A DNA stretch of 64,000 nt, taken from Chloracidobacterium sp. GTDB lineage: Bacteria > Acidobacteriota > Blastocatellia > Pyrinomonadales > Pyrinomonadaceae. Positions 16,479-24,088 of the stretch are shown here, piece by piece. Each line of letters starts with the position of its first letter. Positions within the stretch are counted from its first letter, which is position 1. The notes below the pieces were generated by a model. It was given only the letters and a program-made list of their open reading frames with translations. It did not search any database and had not been told where the DNA came from. Location: NCBI GenBank assembly GCA_016711345.1, contig JADJTD010000001.1, positions 3,846,001 to 3,910,000 on the forward strand. Reading direction: 5' to 3'. The position numbers were made by a program, and so were the translations under genes.

Positions 16479-16862
16479 ATGAAACTTTACGTAGGAAACT
16501 TGTCTTTTAACACATCTAATCAGGATCTCTTGGAACTTTTTGGCGGCGTCGGACCGGTTGCTTCGGCAAACATTATCGAAGACCGTGAAACAGGCCGCTC
16601 GCGCGGTTTCGGTTTCGTCGAAATGGAAAATCAGGCAGACGGCGAAACAGCCATCTCACAGCTCAACGGCAAAGAAGTCGATGGCCGCGAATTGAAGGTC
16701 AACGAAGCAAAGCCACAGGGTGAAGGCGGACGCGGCGGAGGCGGCGGCGGTCGTGGTGGTAATCGTGGCGGAGGCGGCGGTGGCCGCGGCGGCTACGGCG
16801 GCGGATCAGGCGGCGGCTACGGCGGCGGTGGTGGTGGCGGCTACGGCGGCCGAAGCTACTAA
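16479..16862 (+). CDS. RRM-domain RNA-binding protein with long Gly/Arg/Tyr tail
   Basis: 127 residues. RRM at 1-80 with RNP2 LYVGNL (3-8) and RNP1 RGFGFVEM (42-49), followed by about 45 residues of glycine-rich repeats with Arg and Tyr (GRGG, GGYGG) ending GGRSY, like cyanobacterial Rbp and eukaryotic glycine-rich RNA-binding proteins. Such tails help RNA annealing or condensation. The RRM is near identical to the 9115 gene, so the two arose by duplication. Ribosome site AAGGA is close to the ATG. Its 3' end and terminator are repeated at 20156-20260. Confidence 0.94.
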   Translation: MKLYVGNLSFNTSNQDLLELFGGVGPVASANIIEDRETGRSRGFGFVEMENQADGETAISQLNGKEVDGRELKVNEAKPQGEGGRGGGGGGRGGNRGGGGGGRGGYGGGSGGGYGGGGGGGYGGRSY

Positions 16863-16880
16863 TTAGTTTTTACTACAATC

Positions 16881-16920
16881 AAAAAAGCCCGTCAGCAAAT
16901 CTGCTGGCGGGCTTTTTTGT
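16881..16920 (+). terminator. rho-independent terminator of RRM gene 2
   Basis: AAAAAAGCCCG and CAGCA pair with TGCTG and CGGGCTTTTTT, a long stem with a three-base loop and a T run. Confidence 0.92.
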
Positions 16921-17039
16921 TTTGGTATTTCACACATCATAAGGCGACCTAGGCGATATGCAGCTCCAACATCAAAGCCTCGTCTGTATCCCTTTCAGGA
17001 ACTTTTGAATCGGGTGCAGAAAGAGACATTATAAAATAT

Positions 17040-17681
17040 TCATTTATTACTCCATGCAGTTTGCCATTTGGCCATTTGGTCAATCTCTGATTGCTGGGCC
17101 GCCAGTATTTCTTTCGCAATTTTCTTTATTTCGTCTCGCGAGGATTTTCTAATTGCTTCATCGGCCATCACGATGGCACCTTTGTGGTGCGGTGTCATTT
17201 GATGAATGAATTCAAGATCAAAATCATTGCCGCTCGACGCGGAGAGCTTCTTCATATCCATGCCTTTCATTGAGTCGGCCATCCCTGCCATCTCCATGTT
17301 TATCGCCGGCGCAGCTCCGGGGAACCATTTTTCACGCCACGCTTTCATGTCCGCAATTTCTTTTCGCTGACTCGTAATAATGTTTGCGCAAAGCGTTTTG
17401 ATCTCGGCGTGTTCGGCTCTCGCTCCGCAAGGTTCGGCCATATCAACCGCTCCCTGATGATGAGCGATCATGGTATCGAGAAATTGCAGATCGTAAGGCG
17501 CGTTTGCCGCATTCTCCGAACTAGTCTTTGTCGAATGATCCATTTGGGAATGGTCCATCTTTGAATGATCCATCTTGCTGTGGTCGATCTCGGTATCGGA
17601 TTTAGCGACCTCCGCCTTCCCGCCACATGCTGACATACAAACTAACGTCAAAAGGACACTCATCAAAAATATTCTGTACAT
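17040..17681 (-). CDS. DUF305 (CopM-type) lipoprotein, Met/His rich
   Basis: 213 residues. Signal sequence with a probable lipidation Cys19 (CMSAC). Residues 33-50 are four tandem repeats of MDHSK/Q type, a classic copper-binding pattern. Two DUF305 halves follow, each with the paired His of the family: FLDTMIAHHQGAVDMA (68-83) and FIHQMTPHHKGAIVMAD. Related CopM proteins bind Cu(I) in the periplasm. It is the last gene of a three-gene minus-strand unit with the cupredoxin-barrel protein and a Cys/His-rich protein, all fitting metal handling. Confidence 0.88.
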   Translation of the reverse strand: MYRIFLMSVLLTLVCMSACGGKAEVAKSDTEIDHSKMDHSKMDHSQMDHSTKTSSENAANAPYDLQFLDTMIAHHQGAVDMAEPCGARAEHAEIKTLCANIITSQRKEIADMKAWREKWFPGAAPAINMEMAGMADSMKGMDMKKLSASSGNDFDLEFIHQMTPHHKGAIVMADEAIRKSSRDEIKKIAKEILAAQQSEIDQMAKWQTAWSNK

Positions 17682-17694
17682 AATACCTTACTCC

Positions 17695-19614
17695 TTATTT
17701 ATGCTTGGACGGCCTGAACCGCGTAAAGAGCTGCCAACCGCCGTGAGTTCTGCCGCCGTAAACCGAAGCAAGTGTCTGCGGATTATGATTGATCGTCGCC
17801 ATTCCGCCGAGACCAACATCGATGCCCTTGCCTTGCACGATATCACGAACGTAGCCAAACGAAAATGCCTGCACCCAAAACTGCTCGTCCTCGAGCGAAT
17901 GATCGAGAACGAGGTCGTGCCCGCTTTTCTTTACCGTTTCGATCCGTCCGAAGATCGCGTTCTTGAAAAAATCATAATTGCTCTCGAACAGAAACGAATT
18001 TGATCGTTCGGCGTTCGCATAGTTCTGTCCCCAGACGAACGAAGTCGCCCAGTTTCGAGCATCGTCAAGCTTCTTGTTATAGATCGCAGAAGCCGTTGTC
18101 TTGCGAAGGATGCGAATTTCAGGCTCAAGTGGTTCAGGATTTTTAAGGTAACCGTGAGAGATCTGGAAAGACACGTTCTTTGTCGGATTTACGCTGAATC
18201 GCCCGCTAAAGGAATTAAGTCTGGGCTTGTCGAAGTTCCAGCGGTTCTCATTCGGCTCGGTGCCGTTGAAAGCAGAAGCCTCGATCTTGGCTCTGCCGAA
18301 TGAAAATCCGGCCGTTAATACGCCGTAAGTTATATGCGTAGCGTCTTGCCAATGGTGTCCGATCGGAGCATCGGGATTGTTCATTCCTGACGTGCGGTGA
18401 AGATACATCGGAGGCCCCAGTGCTGGCTCGCCAGGATATCCGGCGTAGACGAAAAACGACTTTTTATCGTCAAACTTATGCGAAAAGGTCACTGCTAATT
18501 CTGAGATAAAATCATGTGGATGTTGGCGGTCGTGTAAAGGCAGTCCGCGAAACTGCTCACCGCTCTGATAAAGAAGCGGATAACCAAATGATTGCTCAAT
18601 GATCGGATCGAGACTTGCCATCGCACGAAATCCGAATTGGGACTTTTCGCCTATCGGATGCGAATACATTGCCATGAACATCGTCGGAAAATCGGCTTTT
18701 GCTTTACTGCCTTTTCCCGCAACGGAAACATCACGCGTCGAGCCGATCTGTGTGTAACGCAGGAACGCCGTTCCCATGAACATCCACATGCCGCCGCTTT
18801 CCGTCATTTTCATCTTTGCATACACAGGCGACGAATCGGGAGCCCAGGCAGTGCCTGAGCTCTCCCTCTCCATCGGATCGCCGATGTTGGTGACCGATGA
18901 CATTTTCATATTCATGTCATCGTGGTTCATTCCGGTCATGTCGTGCGGAGTCGCTGTAGATTTCGCGTCCGGCTTTTTCTCGCCGGGATTTGTAGGCATC
19001 AGTTCGGGATGGTCTTCGCCCGGCTGATGAACGTGCTTAATCTTTTCTGGCATCTTCATGTTTGGCTCGGGCGTGATGCCGACGGCGATATTGCCCCACA
19101 TTCCGCCTTTCGCGTGAGAGCCCACCGAACAGAAGTACTTAAACATTCCGTCTTCGTTTGCCTTGATCACAAGCTCCTCGGCCTGGATCGTTCCGTCTGC
19201 GACGGGCGAAAGTTTTGCTGAGCCAGCGGTTTCCGTTATAGCAGGGCTGGCCTTAAACTCGTCCGTAATATGGCCAAAGCGCACGTCGTGCTTCATATCG
19301 GCGTCAACGTTGACAAACAACACTTTGAGTGTGGCTCCCGAGGGAACGACAAGAGTAGCGTTTCTTATGCCTTGTATGCGATACGAAAGCATATCTTCCT
19401 CAGGGCCGGTGAAAACGACGAGCCTGATCTCATTTTCTGTAAAAGTTATATTAGAGCCACTGACCTTGCCCATGGTGCGGGTCTTTGTGACCGTAGCGAG
19501 GTCAGTGTCCTTGAGCATCTTCTTTTCGCTGCTTACAAGCGTAAACGGCTGATGTGCGAATACCTGAACACTCAACGCGAGTGCCAGGATCATCAAAAAT
19601 ATGAATTGTTTCAC
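17695..19614 (-). CDS. cupredoxin domain fused to an outer-membrane barrel via a Met/His linker
   Basis: 639 residues with a signal peptide (1-20, LSVQVFA). Residues about 85-182 are a cupredoxin: His109 in DMKHDVRF and CSVGSHAKGGM with Cys162, His167 and Met172, the ligand set of a type 1 copper site (as in plastocyanin or nitrite reductase). Residues about 190-250 are rich in His, Met and Asp (HDMTGMNHDDMNMKM). From about 260 to the end are long aromatic strands typical of a beta barrel (FGFRAMASLDP, AVTFSHKFDDKKSFFVYAGY, VSFQISHGYLKNPEP). It could move or bind copper at the outer membrane. The fusion architecture is unfamiliar to me. Confidence 0.75.
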   Translation of the reverse strand: MKQFIFLMILALALSVQVFAHQPFTLVSSEKKMLKDTDLATVTKTRTMGKVSGSNITFTENEIRLVVFTGPEEDMLSYRIQGIRNATLVVPSGATLKVLFVNVDADMKHDVRFGHITDEFKASPAITETAGSAKLSPVADGTIQAEELVIKANEDGMFKYFCSVGSHAKGGMWGNIAVGITPEPNMKMPEKIKHVHQPGEDHPELMPTNPGEKKPDAKSTATPHDMTGMNHDDMNMKMSSVTNIGDPMERESSGTAWAPDSSPVYAKMKMTESGGMWMFMGTAFLRYTQIGSTRDVSVAGKGSKAKADFPTMFMAMYSHPIGEKSQFGFRAMASLDPIIEQSFGYPLLYQSGEQFRGLPLHDRQHPHDFISELAVTFSHKFDDKKSFFVYAGYPGEPALGPPMYLHRTSGMNNPDAPIGHHWQDATHITYGVLTAGFSFGRAKIEASAFNGTEPNENRWNFDKPRLNSFSGRFSVNPTKNVSFQISHGYLKNPEPLEPEIRILRKTTASAIYNKKLDDARNWATSFVWGQNYANAERSNSFLFESNYDFFKNAIFGRIETVKKSGHDLVLDHSLEDEQFWVQAFSFGYVRDIVQGKGIDVGLGGMATINHNPQTLASVYGGRTHGGWQLFTRFRPSKHK

Positions 19615-19698
19615 TACTATCTCCGTGTCTGTAGATCAATGAACAATCGCTCAACCGATAATGATTGAGTCGAAGAAAAACGAGTTGTTTCTATTGGT

Positions 19699-20133
19699 TT
19701 ACAGGCGCGGAGGTGCGCGCGCGGGCAAAAGCGATTTGAGTCTGGATGAATAAGAAACGCTCTTGTAAAAATACGGAGGCGGTTCGGTAAAGCTATCGCT
19801 GGCTACAAATTCGGTTTCTGCAAGGACGTGAGCAGCATTCGCCAGTTCGTCGGTCGATTTGAATTCTTTACTGGACGCTGTGAGAACAATGTAAAACGAT
19901 GTCTGTCCAACTGCACAAATGCAATTTTTATCGCAGACATTTTGATCAGCATCAACTTGTGTGGAGTCGGCTGTCTGAACGTGAGAATGACAGTCCGCCT
20001 TTACGATCTTTTTCTCAATGTGGTGTGAGCAAGCACACGCCGCAACACTTGACGCAAACAGTAAACTGCACGTCACAACTACAAAGAATGCTTGTCTGAA
20101 CCTCTTGAACACGACACTCCGATGATACATCAA
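19699..20133 (-). CDS. secreted Cys/His-rich protein of the metal module
   Basis: 144 residues; the first ATGs give MMYHRS. A hydrophobic signal segment (FFVVVTCSLLFASSVAA) is followed by CACSHHIEKK, DCHSH and CDKNCIC, a dense set of Cys and His that suggests metal binding or disulphides. The C-terminus is basic and ends LLPARAPPRL, a tail also found in small secreted proteins of copper loci (DUF2946-like). First gene of the three-gene unit by position. Function inferred from context only. Confidence 0.6.
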   Translation of the reverse strand: MMYHRSVVFKRFRQAFFVVVTCSLLFASSVAACACSHHIEKKIVKADCHSHVQTADSTQVDADQNVCDKNCICAVGQTSFYIVLTASSKEFKSTDELANAAHVLAETEFVASDSFTEPPPYFYKSVSYSSRLKSLLPARAPPRL

Positions 20134-20155
20134 GTCAAAAAGATTGCCAATAATA

Positions 20156-20260
20156 GGCTACGGCGGCGAATCAGGCGGCGGCTACGGCGGCCGAAGCTAC
20201 TAATTAGTTTTTACTTTAACCAAAAAAGCCCGTCAGCAGATCTGCTGGCGGGCTTTTTTG
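20156..20260 (+). repeat. duplicated 3' end of RRM gene 2 plus its terminator
   Basis: From GGCTACGGCGGC through the GGRSY codons, the stop, the 3' untranslated bases and the whole terminator, this matches 16791-16919 except a 24-base in-frame gap in the glycine repeats and a few substitutions. No start or RRM is present, so it is a gene fragment. It lies immediately outside the three-gene metal module. Confidence 0.9.
20222..20260 (+). terminator. terminator copy of the RRM fragment
   Basis: Same stem as the one at 16881, with an AGATCT centre (CAGCAGATCTGCTG is fully palindromic) and a T run. It may still act on any transcript entering from the left. Confidence 0.85.
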
Positions 20261-20412
20261 CTTCTAGGTTGACCATGCTCTAACTGCCTTTCACAAAACG
20301 TCTTCTAACGAAGAGGCGCTTGCTTTAAATCAAAATTGATGTATTATTCCGCTAAGAATCTTGGGTTTCAGCAAAGAAAAATACACAGAAGCAGTATTTG
20401 GTGCGGAGCAAC

Positions 20413-20435
20413 TTGGTGCGTGGTTGATGCACCAA
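20413..20435. promoter_or_regulatory. inverted repeat TTGGTGC upstream of the TPR gene
   Basis: TTGGTGC and GCACCAA form perfect 7-base arms with a 9-base loop, about 20 bases before the start codon; a further TTGGTGC lies just upstream. Candidate operator or mRNA hairpin; no assignment. Confidence 0.35.
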
Positions 20436-20457
20436 TAATACCAAGGATAACAATACT

Positions 20458-21339
20458 ATGACAAACAATTCTCTTTTGCGTCTCTTCGCGTCTATCGCTT
20501 TCATTTGTGCCGCTTTCGTTTCCTTAAACGCCCAGACCGAGCGGGAGGTCGCCGAAGCGGTGGTTCAGGGGCTAAAACTATTTGAGCAGGAGAGATTTAT
20601 CGAAGCAATGCCCTATGTTGAGACGGCTCTTAAGGCCATACCGGACCAGCCTGAGCTGCATTTTATGTATGGTTGGGGCCTGGTCGCAAAGTCGAAACAA
20701 ACAAGCGATACTAATGAGGCAAAGAAGCTTTCAGCCCAGGCTTTGGACCGGTTTATTAAGGCTAAGGAACTAGGCTTTGAGAATCAAGAGAATGATGAGA
20801 TGATCGCCATTCTGAGCGGCAAAGCGGTGCCCGCCGCGAAGCCTGCCTATTCGTTGAACAAGGATGCGGAGAAGTATATGGTCGAGGCAGAAAATTATTT
20901 TGCCCAGTCAAAATATGATGAAGCAATTAAGAAATATGAAATGGCGTTGACCTTGGATCCGAAGATCTATCAAGCGGCTTTGTACGGAGGTGACTCTTAT
21001 ACGGCGAAAAGCGATTGGGAAAATGCTGAAAAATGGTATCAGCGAGGGATCGCCATCGACCCAAATCGTGAAACGGCCTATCGATATTCGGGTACTCCGT
21101 TGATGAAGCAGAAGAAGTACGATGTCGCCCGCGATAGATATATCGAAGCCTACATTACTGAGCCGTATAATAAAATGTCCTCGCGAGGTATTGGCCAATG
21201 GGCAGAGGCCACTGGTGCAAAGCTGGGCCACCCGGTTATAGATGTTCCAGAAATCACCTTCGAAAAAGTGGTAAGGCCGTACCTAAGAATCCGATCAATA
21301 TTGAAGACGCTTCAACACGTCCCTGGTTGGCGTATCTAG
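20458..21339 (+). CDS. secreted TPR-repeat protein, 5' part of a frameshifted gene
   Basis: 293 residues in this frame. Signal peptide 1-25 (FVSLNAQ). TPR-type units follow: residues about 28-75 (GLKLFEQERFIEAMPYVETALKAIPDQPELHFMYGWGL) and about 138-240 (AENYFAQSKYDEAIKKYEMALTLDP, GDSYTAKSDWENAEKWYQRGIAIDPN, KYDVARDRYIEAY). The last about 25 residues after the A run at 21263-21267 do not look coding. Adding one A restores the frame into the next entry. AAGGA lies 10-12 bases before the ATG. Confidence 0.72.
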   Translation: MTNNSLLRLFASIAFICAAFVSLNAQTEREVAEAVVQGLKLFEQERFIEAMPYVETALKAIPDQPELHFMYGWGLVAKSKQTSDTNEAKKLSAQALDRFIKAKELGFENQENDEMIAILSGKAVPAAKPAYSLNKDAEKYMVEAENYFAQSKYDEAIKKYEMALTLDPKIYQAALYGGDSYTAKSDWENAEKWYQRGIAIDPNRETAYRYSGTPLMKQKKYDVARDRYIEAYITEPYNKMSSRGIGQWAEATGAKLGHPVIDVPEITFEKVVRPYLRIRSILKTLQHVPGWRI

Positions 21340-21641
21340 CCGCGAGAGAAACCTGGAAGCGAGAAAAGTTCACCAAGTCATTTCCTAAAGAAACTGAGTA
21401 TAGACATAGCCTGCAGGAAGAGGTCGAAGCTCTTCGAGCTGTGGTCGCTGCCTCAACATCTCAGAAGTCGCAGAACAAACAAATCGAATTGCTTGCTAAT
21501 ATGAATACCGAAGGTGTCCTTGAAGCTTTTGTTTTGTTGTCAAATCCTGACGAGGGCATCGTTCAAGATTATGCCGAATTCCTAAAAAACAATCGTCCAA
21601 AACTTCGACAGTACGTGGTTAGCTATATAATCCGGAAGTAA
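21269..21641 (+). CDS. TPR-repeat protein, 3' part after a frameshift
   Basis: Reading GGT AAG GCC from 21269 gives GKAVPKNPINIEDASTRP and then WLAYLAARETWKREKFTKSFPKE ... VYDYAEF-like helices ending YVVSYIIRK. The open frame extends 5' to an ATG at 21198, but that part overlaps the coding frame of the first half and is a shadow. Together with 20458 it would make one protein of about 394 residues. I see no independent ribosome site. Pseudogene or homopolymer error. Confidence 0.6.
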
Positions 21642-21762
21642 ATTCCGTCCCTGTTGCACTAAGCGGCCGTCGGACAAGCATCTTTTCTTGTATCGTGGAA
21701 TAAATCCAGTTTAGCTTTTACGGCTTCCGCGCGCAGAACAAAAATGCAGTGAACGTTTGCGA

Positions 21763-22176
21763 TCACGCCTTTGGTTTTCTTTGATACTTACGCCGGCGGG
21801 CGATGACGATGGTTTCTTTCATTTTGAGGTGAAGAGCTCCGTCTTTAAATTCCGGGCTGAGAAACCGAAACGTCGTGTCGAGAGTGATTCCAAAATTGCG
21901 GCAGAACGATGCGGCATTAAGGTAACGTCCTGAGCCGTTCGCACGGAACGGAAACACACCGGTCAGCATCAGACTGTCGACCGGCTCGATCGCGATCGTG
22001 TCATCCACGCGGCTAAAGTGAAGCCAGGCTCCGACCGGCTTGCCGATCATACTGTAGCTCTTCGCGTTCAACGAGATGACATTCCGACTGTCGATCGACA
22101 CGTGGATGCGCTGCTCAGGCGGCTCGATTGGCCCGCCAAGGAATTTTTCAAATTTTCTGTCTAAGTTTGCTGGCAT
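21763..22176 (-). CDS. small basic-tailed protein of a repeat-linked family, copy 1
   Basis: 137 residues. The ATG at 22176 is required: the longer open frame to 22200 would start inside the -10 element. Paralogue of 43297-43704. Shared features in order: R-x-HV-x4-RNVI-x-LN (23-37), a hydrophobic segment AWLHFSRVDDTIAIEP (50-65), a GVFPF / NAFPV turn, FCRNFGITLDTTFRFLSPE (91-109) and a basic tail (ARRRKYQRK). Possibly a small DNA- or RNA-binding protein; the fold is unrecognised. Upstream at 22326-22411 are 21-bp direct repeats also found upstream of the paralogue. Confidence 0.7.
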   Translation of the reverse strand: MPANLDRKFEKFLGGPIEPPEQRIHVSIDSRNVISLNAKSYSMIGKPVGAWLHFSRVDDTIAIEPVDSLMLTGVFPFRANGSGRYLNAASFCRNFGITLDTTFRFLSPEFKDGALHLKMKETIVIARRRKYQRKPKA

Positions 22177-22190
22177 AATGTTATGTTTTA

Positions 22191-22219
22191 TAGATAACAC
22201 AGCTTTTCATCTTTGTCAA
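22191..22219 (-). promoter_or_regulatory. sigma70-type promoter of the repeat-linked gene, copy 1
   Basis: On the minus strand TTGACA (22219-22214), a 17-base spacer and TATCTA (22196-22191). The start codon at 22176 lies only about 8 bases past the expected transcription start, so the mRNA is nearly leaderless. Confidence 0.7.
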
Positions 22220-22325
22220 GACTTATTTTTCGCAGGCCCGCGCATTCTTACCTTTTCCGGCTTCCATAGTTAAAGAAAACGCCATACTCGCCATACACCA
22301 AAAATCGTCAAAAACCGGAAAATAT

Positions 22326-22411
22326 CGATGGCTTTTTGGGTGTCTCCGATGGCTTTTTGGGGTCGTCCGATGGCTTTTTGAGGGTTACCGATGGCAAAAT
22401 GATGGCAAAAT
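22326..22411 (-). repeat. 21-bp direct repeats upstream of the repeat-linked gene, copy 1
   Basis: Three 21-base units with plus-strand core CGATGGCTTTTTG (starts near 22326, 22346 and 22367), then two degenerate half units ATGGCAAAAT. On the strand of the gene the core reads CAAAAAGCCATCG. The array begins about 107 bases upstream of the promoter. The same units in the same orientation precede the paralogue at 42818-42880. Confidence 0.85.
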
Positions 22412-22477
22412 AGGCTCCCGTCTCGACGAAAGCCAATGATTTACTGGATGATATCGCGTTTTCTAAGCGCCACCGTG

Positions 22478-24088
22478 CTACAAAACGAAGGCTCCGATGT
22501 GAGGAGCGGAGGTGTTAAGACAAGTCTGCAATGACAGTATCAACGCTTCGCGAACGTCGTCAGGCGTAACGATCGCATCGACCAAACCTCGTGCTGCGGC
22601 GTGTTTGGCGTCGAGTTCGCGGTCGTAGGTTGTGCGGACCTTGTCCATTTCAGCTTCGAGTGCGGCGTCAGGCGACTTCCCTTCTTTTTTGAGCTTTTCG
22701 AGCTGCGTTCCAAACATCGCTTGAACGGCGCTGTCCCCTTCCATCACGCCCATTCGACCGGTCGGCAATGAGAAAATAAAGTCCGGATCGAAACCTTGCC
22801 CTGCCATCGCGTAATAGCCCGCACCGCTGGCGTGGTTGATGGTTAGCACGATCTTTGGCACCTTGGCGGTCGCCATCGCTTCGACAAAATGGGCTCCCGC
22901 ACGAATGATCCCGCTATGCTCGGCTTCGGCACCGATCATAAATCCCGACACGTCCTGCACAAACAACAAAGGCGTGTCGTGACGATCGCAATTTTCAATA
23001 AAGTAGGCAGTTTTCTCGGCTGATTCGGTATAGACAATCCCTCCGAAACGCGGCGGAGTTCCCGGTTTGCCTTTTGACATGCCACGCGAATTAGCAATAA
23101 CCCCAACCAGAATTCCACCGATGCGAGCCGTGCCGCAGATCATTTCCTTAGCAAAATCCGCCTGAAACTCGTCGATCTCGCCGTCGTCCAGAAAAGTCTT
23201 CAGAACAGCATGCATATCATACGGAGCACGATGGTCAGACGGCAACAGATCATACAGATCTTCGATCTTGGTCTTTGGATTTTTGACCTTTGCGACGGAA
23301 ACTCTGCTCGGTTCTTTTTCAGGTAATTCGGTAACTAACGCTCGAATTTTCTCGAGGCATTCCTTGTCGTTTTTCGTACGGTAATGAGCAACACCCGAAA
23401 CGGCATTGTGCGTCATCGCACCGCCAAGTGTTTCGTTATCAATAGTTTGACCGGTCGCCCCTTTTACCAGATTCGCACCGCCAAGGCCCATAAAAGAAGT
23501 GCCTTCAACCATCAAAATAACATCCGACAATGCAGGCAAATATGCTCCGCCCGCAACGCACATCCCCATCACAGCAGCGATCTGCGGCACCTTCAAATAA
23601 CGCCGCATTATTGAGTTGTAATAGAAGATCCGCGCCGCGCCGTACTGCCCCGGAAACACACCGCCTTGATACGGCAAATTCACGCCAGCACTATCCACAA
23701 GATAAATGATCGGCACACGATTACGCATAGCGATCTCTTGCGCACGAAGAATTTTCTTGATCGTTTCAGGATACCAAGCACCCGCCTTGATCGTCGCATC
23801 GTTAGCGATTACAACGCATTCACGGCCTTTCACTTTGCCAACCACAGTAACAACTGCCGCCGCCGGAGCCGCTCCATCATATTGGTCATACGCGACAAGC
23901 AACCCGATCTCTTGCCGATACGTATCTTTGTCAAGCAGCAGATCAATACGTTCGCGCGCCGTCAACTTGCCCTGCGAGTGAATCTTTTCTATTTTAGCCG
24001 GCCCGCCGCCAAGCAGCAGTTTTTTCTCAAGACGAACGTATTCGTCTGTTAGTAAACGCAGTCGTGATTTAGTCTGGGAAAGTTTCAT
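22478..24088 (-). CDS. acyl-CoA carboxylase carboxyltransferase (beta) subunit, methylcrotonyl/geranyl-CoA type
   Basis: 536 residues, the usual size of MccB/LiuB/AtuC. N-terminal half with GKLTARERIDLLLD, IYLVDSAGVNLPYQ and GMCVAGGAYLPALSD (acyl-CoA oxyanion site); C-terminal half with RFGGIVYTESAEKTAYFIENC, FVQDVSGFMIG and HASGAGYYAMAGQGFDPDFIFSLP (carboxybiotin side). It transfers CO2 from biotin to an acyl-CoA. The alpha (biotin carboxylase) subunit is not in the window. Leucine catabolism is likely with the LiuC-like hydratase. Its ATG overlaps the stop of the upstream ATP-grasp-like gene by 4 bases. Confidence 0.92.
   Translation of the reverse strand: MKLSQTKSRLRLLTDEYVRLEKKLLLGGGPAKIEKIHSQGKLTARERIDLLLDKDTYRQEIGLLVAYDQYDGAAPAAAVVTVVGKVKGRECVVIANDATIKAGAWYPETIKKILRAQEIAMRNRVPIIYLVDSAGVNLPYQGGVFPGQYGAARIFYYNSIMRRYLKVPQIAAVMGMCVAGGAYLPALSDVILMVEGTSFMGLGGANLVKGATGQTIDNETLGGAMTHNAVSGVAHYRTKNDKECLEKIRALVTELPEKEPSRVSVAKVKNPKTKIEDLYDLLPSDHRAPYDMHAVLKTFLDDGEIDEFQADFAKEMICGTARIGGILVGVIANSRGMSKGKPGTPPRFGGIVYTESAEKTAYFIENCDRHDTPLLFVQDVSGFMIGAEAEHSGIIRAGAHFVEAMATAKVPKIVLTINHASGAGYYAMAGQGFDPDFIFSLPTGRMGVMEGDSAVQAMFGTQLEKLKKEGKSPDAALEAEMDKVRTTYDRELDAKHAAARGLVDAIVTPDDVREALILSLQTCLNTSAPHIGAFVL

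Noticed and set aside
16920..20155. Complete mobile element between the RRM copies
   Set aside because: No transposase, integrase or terminal inverted repeats; only the duplicated gene end suggests insertion.
22326..22411. CRISPR-like array
   Set aside because: Units are contiguous direct repeats of 21 bp without unique spacers, and no cas gene is nearby.
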